A stretch of 64,000 nt of DNA from Cupriavidus basilensis (GTDB lineage Bacteria; Pseudomonadota; Gammaproteobacteria; Burkholderiales; Burkholderiaceae): contig NZ_CP062803.1 in assembly GCF_008801925.2 (NCBI RefSeq), forward strand, positions 992,001 through 1,056,000, written 5' to 3'. Made by a program: the position numbers and the translations under genes. Below the pieces are notes generated by a model. It was not told where the DNA came from. It ran no database searches and was given only the letters and a program-made list of their open reading frames with translations. The first letter of the stretch is position 1, and each line of letters starts with the position of its first letter. Positions 39,587-48,933 of this stretch are shown in pieces.

Positions 39587-39690
39587 AAAAAAAAGACGCC
39601 CGCACAGGACTGGGCGGGCGCTGGAGGGCAACTCCAGACGGGAAGCTACGAAGGCTAGCGTCCGGAAGTCTGCCTCTGCAGAGGCAGCTT
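39587..39690 (-). ncRNA. Candidate small RNA ending in a Rho-independent terminator
   Basis: Read on the minus strand, three hairpins follow each other. These are TGCCTC/GAGGCA (39671-39686), CTGGAG/CTCCAG (39621-39637) and the terminator CGCCCGC/GCGGGCG (39597-39620), which ends in eight U. No ORF uses this stretch, and the upstream tmRNA has its own terminator at 39821-39858. No clear promoter was found, so the 5' end is unknown. This is a structural inference. Confidence 0.4.
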
Positions 39691-39820
39691 GTCAGATGAT
39701 GCAGGCTTGGGGGTGTCATGTGAATCGGACAAATCTTAATTCGGCGTAAATTGCCCACTTTTCCAGCAATTTTTTGGGGGTAGTGGGGGGACTTCGCGGC
39801 GCCCGCATTATCAAAGCCGG

Positions 39821-39858
39821 AAAAAAGAAAACCCCGGGGATGCTAATCCTCGGGGTTT
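39821..39858 (-). terminator. Terminator of ssrA (tmRNA)
   Basis: A 12-bp stem (39829-39840 with 39847-39858, one G-T pair) begins about 33 bases past the tmRNA 3' end. On the minus strand it is followed by TTTTCTTTTTT. Confidence 0.85.
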
Positions 39859-39890
39859 CGGTAGTCCCGGAAATAACCGGGGCTGAATAT

Positions 39891-40249
39891 TGGTGGAGCC
39901 GGCGGGAATCGAACCCGCGTCCGCAAGCCCTCCACAGAGAGTTCTACATACTTAGTCCTGTCATTTGATTTAACCGGTGCATCGCGGACGGACACGCTCT
40001 ACAACGGCGAGTCACTAAATTTTCGTCCCTAGGTCCGTGACAAACTCAGGGCTTATCTGGCGTGAATGACCTCGCGTAGTCTTGCGACTCTAGCCCGCCA
40101 GCGAGCCAGTGCGAGGACGGCCGCAATTAAGCGGCCAGTGCGTAACGTTCGTCGTTAGCAGTTATTGCATTCCCATTGATTAACGAGGTGACGGGTCCTC
40201 GGTATGCCCTCCACTGCTTTGTAACCCACGTCGAAACCAGGTCGGCCCC
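39891..40249 (-). ncRNA. ssrA: tmRNA (SsrA)
   Basis: The 359-nt RNA rescues stalled ribosomes. Its 5' GGGGCCG pairs with 3' CGGCTCC before the encoded ACCA, forming the tRNA-like acceptor arm. The T arm GCGGGTTCGATTCCCGC is canonical. The open reading frame GCT-AAC-GAC-GAA-CGT-TAC-GCA-CTG-GCC-GCT-TAA gives the tag ANDERYALAA. The usual pseudoknots surround it. A one-piece (not permuted) tmRNA is present. Confidence 0.96.
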
Positions 40250-40337
40250 TGCGTGAACTGTGTGAACAGTGTCAAGAAGTGAGATTGTACTCCGTTGGCG
40301 CCTTCAGGTGTAAATGCCTGTCGCGCCGCCTCCCGCA

Positions 40338-41009
40338 TCAGCGCTTTGCGCCAGGGGCCAGCAGCGCGATCAGTTCGCCGGGATGGCGCACGAGGTAGTC
40401 GGCGCCCCATGCCTCGGGCGGTTCTCCGTCGCCGCAGTAGCCGTAGGCAGCGGTGATGGTGATCATGCCGGCGGCCTTGCCGGCCTGGATGTCGCGCACG
40501 TCGTCGCCAACGTACACGCAGCGCCCGGGCGCCACGCCGCTGACTTCGGCAGCATGCAGCAGCGGTGCGGGGTGGGGCTTGGCATGCGCCGTGGTGTCGC
40601 CGCTGACCACGGCCGAGGCGCGCGGCGCCAGCCCGATGGCGGCGACCAGCGGCGCAGTGAAGCGCGTGATCTTGTTGGTGACGATACCCCAGCGGATGCC
40701 GGCGGTTTCCAGCGCGTCAAGCACCTCGGCCATGCCATCGAACAGGCGCGTATGCACCGCGATGTCGGCCTCGTAGTAATCGAGGAAGGTGTCGCGCAGG
40801 GCGGGGAACTCAGGGTCGGCCGGGCTCTTGCCGAAGGCGGCGCCAATCAGCCCGCGCGCGCCGTGCGAAGCCACCGGGCGGAGTTTTTCGTAGTCCACGG
40901 GCGGACGGCCATGCTCGGTGACGAGCCGGTTCGCGGCCGCGGCCAGGTCGGGGGCGGTGTCGGCAAGCGTGCCGTCGAGATCGAAGAAGACTGCGTCGTA
41001 GGTGCGCAT
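40338..41009 (-). CDS. gph: Phosphoglycolate phosphatase (HAD family)
   Basis: The 223-residue cytosolic HAD hydrolase has motif I FFDLDGTLADT at 8-18, motif II in IVTNK near 110, and motif III/IV with AKPHPAPLLHA and VYVGDDVRDIQAGKAAG. Gph dephosphorylates 2-phosphoglycolate arising from DNA repair and oxygenase side reactions. It follows ubiG by 2 bp and is translationally linked to it. The ubiG-gph pair is conserved in Burkholderiaceae. A pyrophosphatase or other HAD activity is possible, but Gph is the best fit. Confidence 0.9.
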   Translation of the reverse strand: MRTYDAVFFDLDGTLADTAPDLAAAANRLVTEHGRPPVDYEKLRPVASHGARGLIGAAFGKSPADPEFPALRDTFLDYYEADIAVHTRLFDGMAEVLDALETAGIRWGIVTNKITRFTAPLVAAIGLAPRASAVVSGDTTAHAKPHPAPLLHAAEVSGVAPGRCVYVGDDVRDIQAGKAAGMITITAAYGYCGDGEPPEAWGADYLVRHPGELIALLAPGAKR

Positions 41010-41011
41010 GT

Positions 41012-41761
41012 TCAGGCGGGCCGGCGAAATGCCATCATATAGTTCACATCGGTGTCCCGGCCCAGCGAGTAGACCTGGGTCAGCGGGTTGTACGTCATGC
41101 CGCGCATCTCGACCAGCTCGAGCCCGGTGTTGCGGGCGTAGCGGGCGAGCTCGGACGGCGTGATGAACTTGTCGTAGTCATGCGTGCCGCGCGGGAGCAT
41201 CTTGAGCACGTATTCGGCGCCGACCACGGCCAGCAGATAGGCCTTGAGGTTGCGGTTGATCGTGGAGCAGAACACATAGCCGCCTGGGCGTACCAGCGTG
41301 GCGCAGGCGCGCAGGACAGATTGCGGGTCGGGCACGTGCTCCAGCATTTCCATGCAAGTCACCACGTCGACGCTGGCGGGCATGCGCGCCGCCAGCGCTT
41401 CGGCAGCGATTTCTTCGTAGGTCACTGTCACGCCGGATTCCAGGCTGTGCAGGTCGGCGACCTTCAGTGCCTTGGTGGACAGGTCGATGCCGCGCACCGT
41501 GGCGCCGGTGCGCGCCATGCTCTCCGCCAGGATGCCGCCGCCGCAGCCGATGTCGACCACGTCCTTGCCCTTGAGGCTGGCGATGCCGTCGATCCAGCCG
41601 AGCCGCAGGGGATTGAGCTCGTGCAACGGCTTGAACTCGCTTTCCGGATCCCACCAGCGATGCGCCAGCTCGCTGAACTTGTCGATTTCGCGCGCGTCGG
41701 CGTTCTTGCCGATCAAGGTGGTTTCAACGGTCGGATGGAGCGGGGAGGATATCTGCGTCAT
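41012..41761 (-). CDS. ubiG: Ubiquinone biosynthesis O-methyltransferase
   Basis: UbiG catalyses both O-methylations of ubiquinone synthesis using S-adenosylmethionine. The 249-residue protein has the SAM-binding motif [16 protein letters not shown] near residue 67, and [11 protein letters not shown] and [11 protein letters not shown] further on. The N-terminal segment [25 protein letters not shown] is diagnostic of UbiG. It lies upstream of gph with 2 bp between the genes and 111 bp past the ompA stop, beyond the ompA terminator. Confidence 0.96.
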   Translation of the reverse strand: MTQISSPLHPTVETTLIGKNADAREIDKFSELAHRWWDPESEFKPLHELNPLRLGWIDGIASLKGKDVVDIGCGGGILAESMARTGATVRGIDLSTKALKVADLHSLESGVTVTYEEIAAEALAARMPASVDVVTCMEMLEHVPDPQSVLRACATLVRPGGYVFCSTINRNLKAYLLAVVGAEYVLKMLPRGTHDYDKFITPSELARYARNTGLELVEMRGMTYNPLTQVYSLGRDTDVNYMMAFRRPA

Positions 41762-41828
41762 GGAGTTTGGCGCGCCACCAGTGCGGCAGCGTGAAGGCGG
41801 AGGGTATGCCGCGACTGTATCAAAAAAA

Positions 41829-41850
41829 AAGCCCAGCTTGCGCTGGGCTT
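41829..41850 (-). terminator. Rho-independent terminator of ompA
   Basis: The stem AAGCCCAGC/GCTGGGCTT with loop TTGC lies 22 bp past the ompA stop. The minus strand continues into nine T. Confidence 0.88.
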
Positions 41851-41872
41851 TCTTTCATCGGAAAGGTTCCGA

Positions 41873-42532
41873 TTAACGTGCGCTGCGGGTGCCGACCACT
41901 TCGACTTCCACGCGGCGATTCGGCTGCTGGCAGGCGATTTGTGCCTTGCGATTGCCCTTGCACGACTTCGGGTCAACCTTCAGCTGGCGCTTGCCCTTGC
42001 CTTCCGTGTAGACACGGTTGGCTTCCACGCCCTTGCTGACCAGATAAGCCTTGACGGCTTCAGCACGACGGATCGACAGGCGATCGTTGTACTTGTCCGA
42101 ACCGAACGAGTCGGTGTGGCCAACTGCGATAATCACTTCCAGGGTGATGCCCGACAGCTTGGAGGACAGGTCGTCCAGCTTTGCCTTGCCTTCCGGCTTC
42201 AGCACAGCCTTGTCGAAATCGAACAGGGTGTCAGCAGCGAAAGTGACCTTTTCGCTGGAAACAACCGGGGGAACAGCTGCCGGGGGTTGCGTTACCACCG
42301 GAGCGGCCGCCGGAGCCAGGGCGCCGTCGCACAGGGCGTTGGCGGTGGCCGGGGTCCACGAGCTGTCGCGCCAGCAGAGCTCGTTCGTGCCGTTCTTCCA
42401 CACGTACTCGCTCGTACCGTTGCCCCAGTTATCGTTCACAGCCTTCTTTTCGTAGGGGACGGACTGGGCTTGAGCGGATGCAGCCATTACTGCGGTAGCT
42501 GCAACGAGCGCGAGCTTGGCAAATTTTTTCAT
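41873..42532 (-). CDS. ompA: OmpA family outer-membrane protein
   Basis: The 219-residue protein has a signal peptide ending ASA-QAQ. A short N-terminal region with two cysteines follows, then a proline-rich linker (residues 74-92) and a C-terminal OmpA domain from about residue 93. The peptidoglycan-binding signature GHTDSFGSDKYNDRLSIRRA is clear. This is the short betaproteobacterial OmpA type without an eight-strand barrel, so the N-terminal half is not a classical OmpA porin. It has its own promoter (extended -10 at 42608-42616) and terminator. Confidence 0.92.
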   Translation of the reverse strand: MKKFAKLALVAATAVMAASAQAQSVPYEKKAVNDNWGNGTSEYVWKNGTNELCWRDSSWTPATANALCDGALAPAAAPVVTQPPAAVPPVVSSEKVTFAADTLFDFDKAVLKPEGKAKLDDLSSKLSGITLEVIIAVGHTDSFGSDKYNDRLSIRRAEAVKAYLVSKGVEANRVYTEGKGKRQLKVDPKSCKGNRKAQIACQQPNRRVEVEVVGTRSAR

Positions 42533-42607
42533 ATTTCTCCTCTCAGGATGAGATCACCGCAGGGTTACTGCGAGCAAATGGACGGAAACAAGTCATACAT
42601 TCTTCGG

Positions 42608-42616
42608 AGTATAACA
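42608..42616 (-). promoter_or_regulatory. Extended -10 promoter of ompA
   Basis: The minus strand reads TGTTATACT, an extended -10 (TGn plus TATACT), about 75 bp upstream of the ompA start. No clear -35 was found, which an extended -10 can tolerate. Confidence 0.5.
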
Positions 42617-42890
42617 TTCTCGATGCGGTGTATGCTCCACTTCGAACAATGTCTGGCTCTTCGCTGGGGAATTGTGCCACAAGGGTCGTTTCCTAAGAAG
42701 TAAATATATTCGATTCCATCAATGGGTTTTAGGCCTGTGGTGTTTGTGCAACATGGCCCTTGCGATGCCCGCAAACCCTTGTCAGGCCGTGCTTGCAGGA
42801 TTTTCGACCCGGCCTTGCGCGTGCTTTCCGGGCGCTGCCGAAGCCCCTGTCAAGGGGGCCGCCGCGGCTGCGGGAGAGGGCAGCCGCGCA

Positions 42891-42899
42891 TGTTAGAAT
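42891..42899 (+). promoter_or_regulatory. Extended -10 promoter of gyrA
   Basis: TGTTAGAAT fits the extended -10 pattern TGn-TATAAT with one mismatch in the hexamer, about 92 bp before the gyrA start. The remaining ompA-gyrA spacer (42617-42890) shows no gene; a CCCC-GGGG hairpin at about 42845-42858 is the only other structure noticed. Confidence 0.5.
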
Positions 42900-42990
42900 G
42901 TCACGTTGCCCACCTGTCAGACGCCGCTTTGGCGAATGGCGATTCACCTGGGTGCCTTCTGTTTAAATTCGCCGGATAACCCACGCCGCA

Positions 42991-45705
42991 ATGGATCAAT
43001 TCGCCAAAGAAACCCTTCCGGTCTCCCTCGAAGAGGAAATGCGCCGTTCCTATCTCGATTACGCCATGAGCGTGATCGTCGGGCGCGCGCTTCCCGATGT
43101 GCGGGATGGCTTGAAGCCGGTACACCGGCGTGTGCTCTATGCGATGCATGAGCTTAACAACGACTGGAACCGGCCGTACAAGAAATCGGCCCGTATCGTA
43201 GGGGATGTGATTGGTAAGTATCACCCCCACGGCGACACTGCTGTATACGATACGATCGTGCGGATGGCGCAGAATTTCTCGCTGCGCTACATGCTGGTCG
43301 ATGGCCAGGGTAACTTCGGTTCGGTGGACGGGGATAACGCGGCAGCCATGCGTTATACCGAAATCCGCCTGTCCAAGATTGCCCACGAGATGCTGCTCGA
43401 TATCGATAAGGAAACTGTCGATTTCGGGCCGAATTATGACGGCTCTGAACATGAGCCGCTGATTCTGCCGGCACGTATCCCGAATCTGCTGATTAATGGT
43501 TCGTCGGGTATCGCGGTGGGTATGGCTACCAATATCCCGCCGCATAACCTTAACGAAGTGGTCGATGGCTGCCTGCATCTGCTGCGGAATCCGCAAGCTA
43601 CGATTGACGAGCTGATCGAGCTGATTCCGGCGCCGGACTTCCCGACCGCCGGCATTATCTATGGCATCCAGGGCGTGCGCGAGGGCTACCGCACTGGCCG
43701 CGGCCGCGTCGTCATGCGCGCCAAGACGCACTTCGAGGATATCGACCGTGGCCAGCGCCAGGCGATCATCGTCGACGAGCTGCCCTACCAGGTCAACAAG
43801 CGCACCCTGCTCGAGCGCATCGCCGAGCTGGTGACGGACAAGAAGGTCGAGGGCATCTCCGATATCCGCGACGAGTCCGACAAATCCGGCATGCGCGTGG
43901 TGATCGAGCTCAAGCGCAACGAAGTGCCGGAAGTGGTGCTTAACAATCTATATAAGCACACCCAGCTGCAGGACACCTTCGGCATGAACATGGTGGCGCT
44001 GGTCGATGGCCAGCCGCGCCTGCTGAACCTGCGCCAGATGCTGGATTGCTTCCTGTCGCACCGGCGCGAGGTCGTCACCCGCCGCACCGTGTTCGAGCTG
44101 CGCAAGGCGCGCGAGCGCGGCCACGTGCTGGAGGGCCTGGCGGTGGCTCTCGCCAACATCGATGAGTTCATCGCCATCATCAAGGCGGCGCCTACGCCCC
44201 CCATCGCCAAGCAAGGGCTGATGGCCAAGGCCTGGGATTCCAGCCTGGTGCGCGAAATGCTGGCTCGCGCTGAAGGCGACACCGCCGGCGGCCGGGCGTC
44301 CTACCGCCCGGACGGCCTGCCGGCCATCTTCGGCATGCAAGCCGACGGGCTGTACCGCCTGTCCGACTCGCAAGCCCAGGAAATCCTGCAGATGCGCCTG
44401 CAGCGCCTCACGGGCCTGGAGCAGGACAAGATCGTCCAGGAATACCGCGATGTCATGGCGATCATCTCCGACCTGCTCGACATCCTGTCGCGCCCGGAGC
44501 GCATCAACACCATCATCACCGACGAGCTGACCGCCATCCGCGCCGAGTTCGGCGACCTGCGCCGCTCGCATATCGAGCTCAACGCGACCGAGCTTGATAC
44601 CGAGGACCTGATCACCCCGCAGGACATGGTGGTAACCCTGTCGCATAGTGGCTATATGAAGAGCCAGCCGATTTCCGAGTACCGCGCGCAAAAGCGCGGC
44701 GGCCGCGGCAAGCTGGCGACCACCACCAAGGAAGACGACTGGATCGACACGCTGTTCGTCGCCAACACGCACGACTACATCCTGTGTTTCTCGAACCGCG
44801 GCCGGCTGTACTGGCTGAAGGTGTACGAGGTGCCACAGGGGTCGCGCAACTCGCGCGGCAGGCCGATCGTCAATATGTTCCCGCTGTCCGATGGCGAGAA
44901 GATCAACGTCATCCTGCCGGTGCGCCAGTTCGACGCCGAACACTTCATCTTCATGAGCACCGCGCGCGGCACCGTCAAGAAGACGGCGCTGACCGAGTTC
45001 TCGAACCCGCGCAAGGCCGGCATCATCGCTGTCGACCTCGATGAGGGCGACTACCTGATCGGCGCTGCCGTCACCGATGGCCAGCACGACGTGATGCTGT
45101 TCTCGGATTCCGGCAAGGCCGTGCGCTTCGACGAGAACGACGTGCGTCCGATGGGCCGCCAGGCCCGCGGCGTGCGCGGCATGAATCTGGAAGAAAGCCA
45201 GACGGTGATCGCCATGCTGGTGGCCCCGGCCGAGACCAGCGAGCAGGCCGTCGCAGTGGGCAGTGTGCTGACCGCCACCGAAAACGGTTACGGCAAGCGC
45301 ACCCCGATCGCCGAGTACACTCGACACGGCCGTGGCACCAAGGGCATGATTGCGATCCAGACGAGCGAGCGCAACGGCCGGGTAGTGGCTGCCGCGCTGG
45401 TGTCGCCGGAGGACGAGATCATGCTGATCACGACCGGCGGCGTGCTGATCCGCACACGTGTGTCTGAAATCCGCGAGATGGGGCGTGCCACGCAAGGCGT
45501 GACCCTGATCAATGTGGACGAGGGCACCAAGCTGTCCGGCCTGCAGCGAATCGTCGAAAGCGATGCCGACAACGGTGTGGCGGGCGACGAACTCGAGGAA
45601 GGGGCCGACGTGGTGGATGCGGCGGCTCCGGCTGCCGACGGTGAGCAGGCAGGTGCGCAGGACGGCACCGACGCCGGCACGCCTGACACAGGATCAAATT
45701 CGTAA
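42991..45705 (+). CDS. gyrA: DNA gyrase subunit A
   Basis: This 904-residue subunit cuts and rejoins DNA in negative supercoiling. The winged-helix region includes [18 protein letters not shown]. Residue 83 is threonine and residue 87 aspartate; Thr83 is the usual wild-type residue in Burkholderia and Pseudomonas, so it is no evidence of quinolone resistance. The catalytic tyrosine lies in AMRYTEIRL. The C-terminal beta-pinwheel begins after ~520 with the GyrA box QKRGGRGKL. The last ~45 residues are acidic and alanine/aspartate-rich. It heads the gyrA-DUF2059-serC order. Gyrase is the target of fluoroquinolones. Confidence 0.98.
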   Translation: MDQFAKETLPVSLEEEMRRSYLDYAMSVIVGRALPDVRDGLKPVHRRVLYAMHELNNDWNRPYKKSARIVGDVIGKYHPHGDTAVYDTIVRMAQNFSLRYMLVDGQGNFGSVDGDNAAAMRYTEIRLSKIAHEMLLDIDKETVDFGPNYDGSEHEPLILPARIPNLLINGSSGIAVGMATNIPPHNLNEVVDGCLHLLRNPQATIDELIELIPAPDFPTAGIIYGIQGVREGYRTGRGRVVMRAKTHFEDIDRGQRQAIIVDELPYQVNKRTLLERIAELVTDKKVEGISDIRDESDKSGMRVVIELKRNEVPEVVLNNLYKHTQLQDTFGMNMVALVDGQPRLLNLRQMLDCFLSHRREVVTRRTVFELRKARERGHVLEGLAVALANIDEFIAIIKAAPTPPIAKQGLMAKAWDSSLVREMLARAEGDTAGGRASYRPDGLPAIFGMQADGLYRLSDSQAQEILQMRLQRLTGLEQDKIVQEYRDVMAIISDLLDILSRPERINTIITDELTAIRAEFGDLRRSHIELNATELDTEDLITPQDMVVTLSHSGYMKSQPISEYRAQKRGGRGKLATTTKEDDWIDTLFVANTHDYILCFSNRGRLYWLKVYEVPQGSRNSRGRPIVNMFPLSDGEKINVILPVRQFDAEHFIFMSTARGTVKKTALTEFSNPRKAGIIAVDLDEGDYLIGAAVTDGQHDVMLFSDSGKAVRFDENDVRPMGRQARGVRGMNLEESQTVIAMLVAPAETSEQAVAVGSVLTATENGYGKRTPIAEYTRHGRGTKGMIAIQTSERNGRVVAAALVSPEDEIMLITTGGVLIRTRVSEIREMGRATQGVTLINVDEGTKLSGLQRIVESDADNGVAGDELEEGADVVDAAAPAADGEQAGAQDGTDAGTPDTGSNS

Positions 45706-45786
45706 GTTGTTGCAACATTGACTCGTTATCCGGAACTCGATTGCCGGCTGCGGGACTAAAACGAACATATTTACAAGGGAGTCACA

Positions 45787-46350
45787 ATGCTCAAAACCTA
45801 TCGACGTATCGCTGTTCTGGCTGCCTTCGTGCCGGCCATGATGCTGGCCAACGCTGCGCATGCCCAGGACGCCGACAAGACCGCTGCCATCAAGGAACTC
45901 CTGACCGTGATGCAAGCCGACCAGGCCGTCAAGGGCCAGGCCGAGAACTGGCAGCAAGGCGCCAAGCAGGAAGCGCCCATGGTCCTGGAGCAGGTACTGG
46001 TCGAGAACAAGACGCTCAACGACAAGCAAAAGCAAGCTGCTGTCGAGAAGCTCAAGAAGAACGGCGCGGTGCAGCGCATGGTTGATGGCGCCGGCACGGC
46101 GTTCACCACCGATGGCTTCAAGACCGATGCCATGAAGGCCCACTACGACGCCTTCGGCAAGTACTACAGCGTCCAGGAAATCAAGGACCTGACCACGTTC
46201 CTGAAGTCGCCGACCGGCCAGAAGTTCATGGCTAACCAGGGCAAGGCGACCCAGGAAATCTGGGGCTCGATGATGCAAAAGTACGGCCCGCAAGTCGGCA
46301 AGTCGATGCGCGACGCCGCCGAGAAGGAAATCGCCGCCGCGGCGAAGTAA
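45787..46350 (+). CDS. DUF2059 domain-containing periplasmic protein
   Basis: The 187-residue product has a signal peptide ending AHA-QDADK. The rest is a helical domain resembling DUF2059 (KAHYDAFGKYYSVQEIKDLTTFLKSPTGQKFM, about 118-148). Function of the family is unknown; members are secreted and small. It sits between gyrA and serC, 81 bp after gyrA, with AAGGGAG before its ATG. Lysine content is high (K-rich helices in the centre). It is probably a stable position in this lineage rather than an insertion. Confidence 0.85.
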   Translation: MLKTYRRIAVLAAFVPAMMLANAAHAQDADKTAAIKELLTVMQADQAVKGQAENWQQGAKQEAPMVLEQVLVENKTLNDKQKQAAVEKLKKNGAVQRMVDGAGTAFTTDGFKTDAMKAHYDAFGKYYSVQEIKDLTTFLKSPTGQKFMANQGKATQEIWGSMMQKYGPQVGKSMRDAAEKEIAAAAK

Positions 46351-46471
46351 TTCGCCGGCGGCCAGGCTGGGCGGGCGGGGCGCTGTCCTCGCCTCCCCAA
46401 TCCGGCGCGGGTTTGATGGATAATGGCTGCTTGGGTAATCCGGCAGCCATTTTTCATTTCCATCCCGATCC

Positions 46472-47632
46472 ATGAACGAACCCCAGAATCCAGCACTTGC
46501 CGCCATGATGCAGCGCGCCGTGGCCGAGCGTGTCTATAACTTCTCGCCGGGTCCGGCGGCCCTGCCGACCGAAGTGCTGCTGCAGGCAGCCGACGAGATG
46601 CTGTCGTGGCACGGATCCGGCGTGTCGGTGATGGAAATGAGCCACCGCAGCCGCGAGTTCGAGAGCATCCAGGCCGAGGCGCTGGCTAACCTGCGCGAGC
46701 TGCTGCAGGTGCCGAAGAACTTCCGCATCCTGTTCCTGCAGGGCGGTGCCATTGGCGAGAACGGCATCGTGCCGCTGAACCTGATGCGCCGCGTGAACGC
46801 GGATCGTCCCAAGGCGGATTTCGTCGTCACCGGCACCTGGTCTGTCAAGTCCGAGCAGGAAGCGCGCCGCTACGGCGAGGTGAATATCGCTGCCACCAGC
46901 ACCGCGCAAAAGTTCGCCCGCATCCCGGATGTGGCTGACTGGAAGCTGTCGGACGATGCTGCCTACGTGCACCTGTGCACCAACGAAACCATCGTTGGCG
47001 TGGAGTTCCAGGACGTGCCGGACATCGGCCAGCACCGCGACGGCGGGCCGGTCGTGGTCGCCGACGTTTCCAGCCACATCCTGTCGCGCCCGGTCGACTG
47101 GTCACGCGTGCAGGTAGCCTACGGCGGCGCGCAGAAGAACATCGGGCCGGCCGGCCTGACCATCGTGATCGTGCGCGAAGACCTGCTGGGCCATGCGCAT
47201 CCCCTGTGCCCATCCGCCTTCAACTGGCGCCTGGTGGCCGAGCATGACTCGATGTACAACACGCCGCCGACCTACGCCATCTATATTGCCGGGCTGGTCT
47301 TCAAGTGGCTCAAGGCACAGGGCGGCGTAGACGCCATCGAGCAACGCAATATCGCCAAGTCGCACGCGCTGTACGAGTTCCTCGACCAGAGCGCGTTTTA
47401 CCGCAACGAGATCGATCCTGGCAGCCGCTCGCGCATGAACGTGCCGTTCTTCCTGGCCGACGAATCCCGCAACGACGCCTTCCTGGCAGGCGCGCGTGCC
47501 AATGGCCTGGTGCAGTTGAAGGGCCATAAGTCGGTCGGCGGCATGCGCGCCAGCCTCTACAACGCCATGCCGATCGAGGGTGTCGCCGCCCTGATCGAGT
47601 ACATGCGCGAGTTCGAGCGGACCGCGGCCTGA
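46472..47632 (+). CDS. serC: Phosphoserine aminotransferase
   Basis: SerC converts 3-phosphohydroxypyruvate to phosphoserine and acts in pyridoxal phosphate synthesis. The 386-residue PLP enzyme starts with [15 protein letters not shown]. The PLP-binding lysine is K222 in [12 protein letters not shown]. The phosphate-contacting SHRS appears early ([11 protein letters not shown]). An N-terminal leader of about 18 residues before the core is longer than in E. coli. It opens the serC-pheA-hisC-tyrA-aroA cluster, one transcriptional direction. Confidence 0.96.
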   Translation: MNEPQNPALAAMMQRAVAERVYNFSPGPAALPTEVLLQAADEMLSWHGSGVSVMEMSHRSREFESIQAEALANLRELLQVPKNFRILFLQGGAIGENGIVPLNLMRRVNADRPKADFVVTGTWSVKSEQEARRYGEVNIAATSTAQKFARIPDVADWKLSDDAAYVHLCTNETIVGVEFQDVPDIGQHRDGGPVVVADVSSHILSRPVDWSRVQVAYGGAQKNIGPAGLTIVIVREDLLGHAHPLCPSAFNWRLVAEHDSMYNTPPTYAIYIAGLVFKWLKAQGGVDAIEQRNIAKSHALYEFLDQSAFYRNEIDPGSRSRMNVPFFLADESRNDAFLAGARANGLVQLKGHKSVGGMRASLYNAMPIEGVAALIEYMREFERTAA

Positions 47633-47643
47633 GCCTTTGTTCG

Positions 47644-47670
47644 CTGCGGCATCGCGTGGCGATGCCGCAG
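47644..47670 (+). terminator. Strong hairpin between serC and pheA, terminator-like
   Basis: A perfect 12-bp stem CTGCGGCATCGC/GCGATGCCGCAG has a 3-nt loop and starts 11 bp after serC. The T7 run begins 14 nt later, so it is not a canonical terminator. It may reduce readthrough into pheA or protect the serC message. Confidence 0.45.
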
Positions 47671-47749
47671 CGGTGCCGATTCGTTTTTTTCCAGGGCCAT
47701 TTCACTGCCATTGGCACTGCGCAATGGCGTGGCGTAGCGGATTCATACA

Positions 47750-48889
47750 ATGACAAATCAAGACAAGCAAGGCGCGCAGGGGGAGGCGCAGCAGGACAAT
47801 GGCGCGGCCGAGAAAGCGCTGGGCGTTGAGCTGACGCCGCTGCGCGAGCAGATCGACACGCTCGACCGCGAGTTGCTGGCGATGCTGAACCGCCGCGCGC
47901 AACTTGCCCTCGATGTGGGCGAGGTCAAGAAAAAGTACGGCGCGCCGGTGTTCCGCCCCGAGCGCGAGCTACAGGTGATTCGCAAGGTGCAGGGGGCCAA
48001 CCCCGGCCCCCTGCTGGACGACAGCGTGGCGGCAATCTGGCGTGAAGTGATGTCGGCCTGCCGCGGGCTGGAGAAGCCGCTCGAGGTGGCATTCCTCGGC
48101 CCGGCAGGCACCTTCTCCGAGCAGGCGCTGTACGCGCACTTTGGCCACGAGGTCAGCGGCGTACCTTGCCCCAGCATCGATGAGGTGTTCCGCGCGGTGG
48201 AAGCCGGCACCGTTGAGTACGGCGTGGTGCCGGTGGAGAATTCCACCGAGGGCGCGGTCTCGCGCACGCTGGACCTGTTCCTGCAGACTTCGCTGAAGAT
48301 CAGCGGCGAGATCGCGCTGAAAGTGCACCACAACCTGATGGCGTCGTCGCCCGATATGAAGGGCGTGACCGTGGTGCGCGCGCATGCGCAGGCGCTGGCG
48401 CAGTGCCAGCACTGGCTCACGGCCAACTACCCGCACCTGGAGCGCCAGGCGGTGTCGAGCAATGCGGAAGCGGCACGCATGGCCAGCGAGGATCCCACCG
48501 TGGCGGCCATCGCCGGCGAGTCGGCGGCCAATCGCTACCACCTGCATCTGGTGCGCACGCACATCCAGGATGATCCGCATAACCGCACGCGCTTCGCCGT
48601 GATCGGCCGCTACGAGACCGAGCCCTCCGGCAGCGACCAGACCTCGATGATCCTCTCGGTGCCCAACAAGGCCGGTGCGGTCTACCAGCTGCTTGCGCCG
48701 CTGGCCGACAACGGCGTGTCGATGTGCCGGTTCGAGTCGCGCCCCGCGCGCAGCGGCGCGTGGGAGTACTACTTCTACGTCGACGTCGAAGGCCACCAGC
48801 ACGATGCTTCAGTGGCGCGGGCGCTGGAAGAGCTGCGCCGCAACGCGGCTTATTTCAAGGTGCTGGGTTCGTATCCGTCCAGCCGGTAA
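47750..48889 (+). CDS. pheA: Bifunctional chorismate mutase / prephenate dehydratase
   Basis: PheA makes phenylpyruvate from chorismate in two steps. The 379-residue protein has an N-terminal tail (residues 1-25), a chorismate mutase domain at ~26-110 (LREQIDTLDRELLAMLNRRAQLA), a prephenate dehydratase domain at ~115-295 (AFLGPAGTFSEQA, VPVENSTEGAV with the TRF-like NRTRFAVIG) and a C-terminal ACT domain from ~300 that senses phenylalanine. Feedback inhibition by Phe is therefore expected. It follows serC by 117 bp. Confidence 0.96.
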   Translation: MTNQDKQGAQGEAQQDNGAAEKALGVELTPLREQIDTLDRELLAMLNRRAQLALDVGEVKKKYGAPVFRPERELQVIRKVQGANPGPLLDDSVAAIWREVMSACRGLEKPLEVAFLGPAGTFSEQALYAHFGHEVSGVPCPSIDEVFRAVEAGTVEYGVVPVENSTEGAVSRTLDLFLQTSLKISGEIALKVHHNLMASSPDMKGVTVVRAHAQALAQCQHWLTANYPHLERQAVSSNAEAARMASEDPTVAAIAGESAANRYHLHLVRTHIQDDPHNRTRFAVIGRYETEPSGSDQTSMILSVPNKAGAVYQLLAPLADNGVSMCRFESRPARSGAWEYYFYVDVEGHQHDASVARALEELRRNAAYFKVLGSYPSSR

Positions 48890-48933
48890 CAGGATCGGCG
48901 ATCCGTGAACAACATCTCAGAGAAGGAATGAAC

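Noticed and set aside
43231..43251. gyrA codon 83 as threonine, considered as a quinolone resistance mutation
   Set aside because: Thr83 is normal in Burkholderia and Pseudomonas gyrases, so it carries no evidence of resistance.
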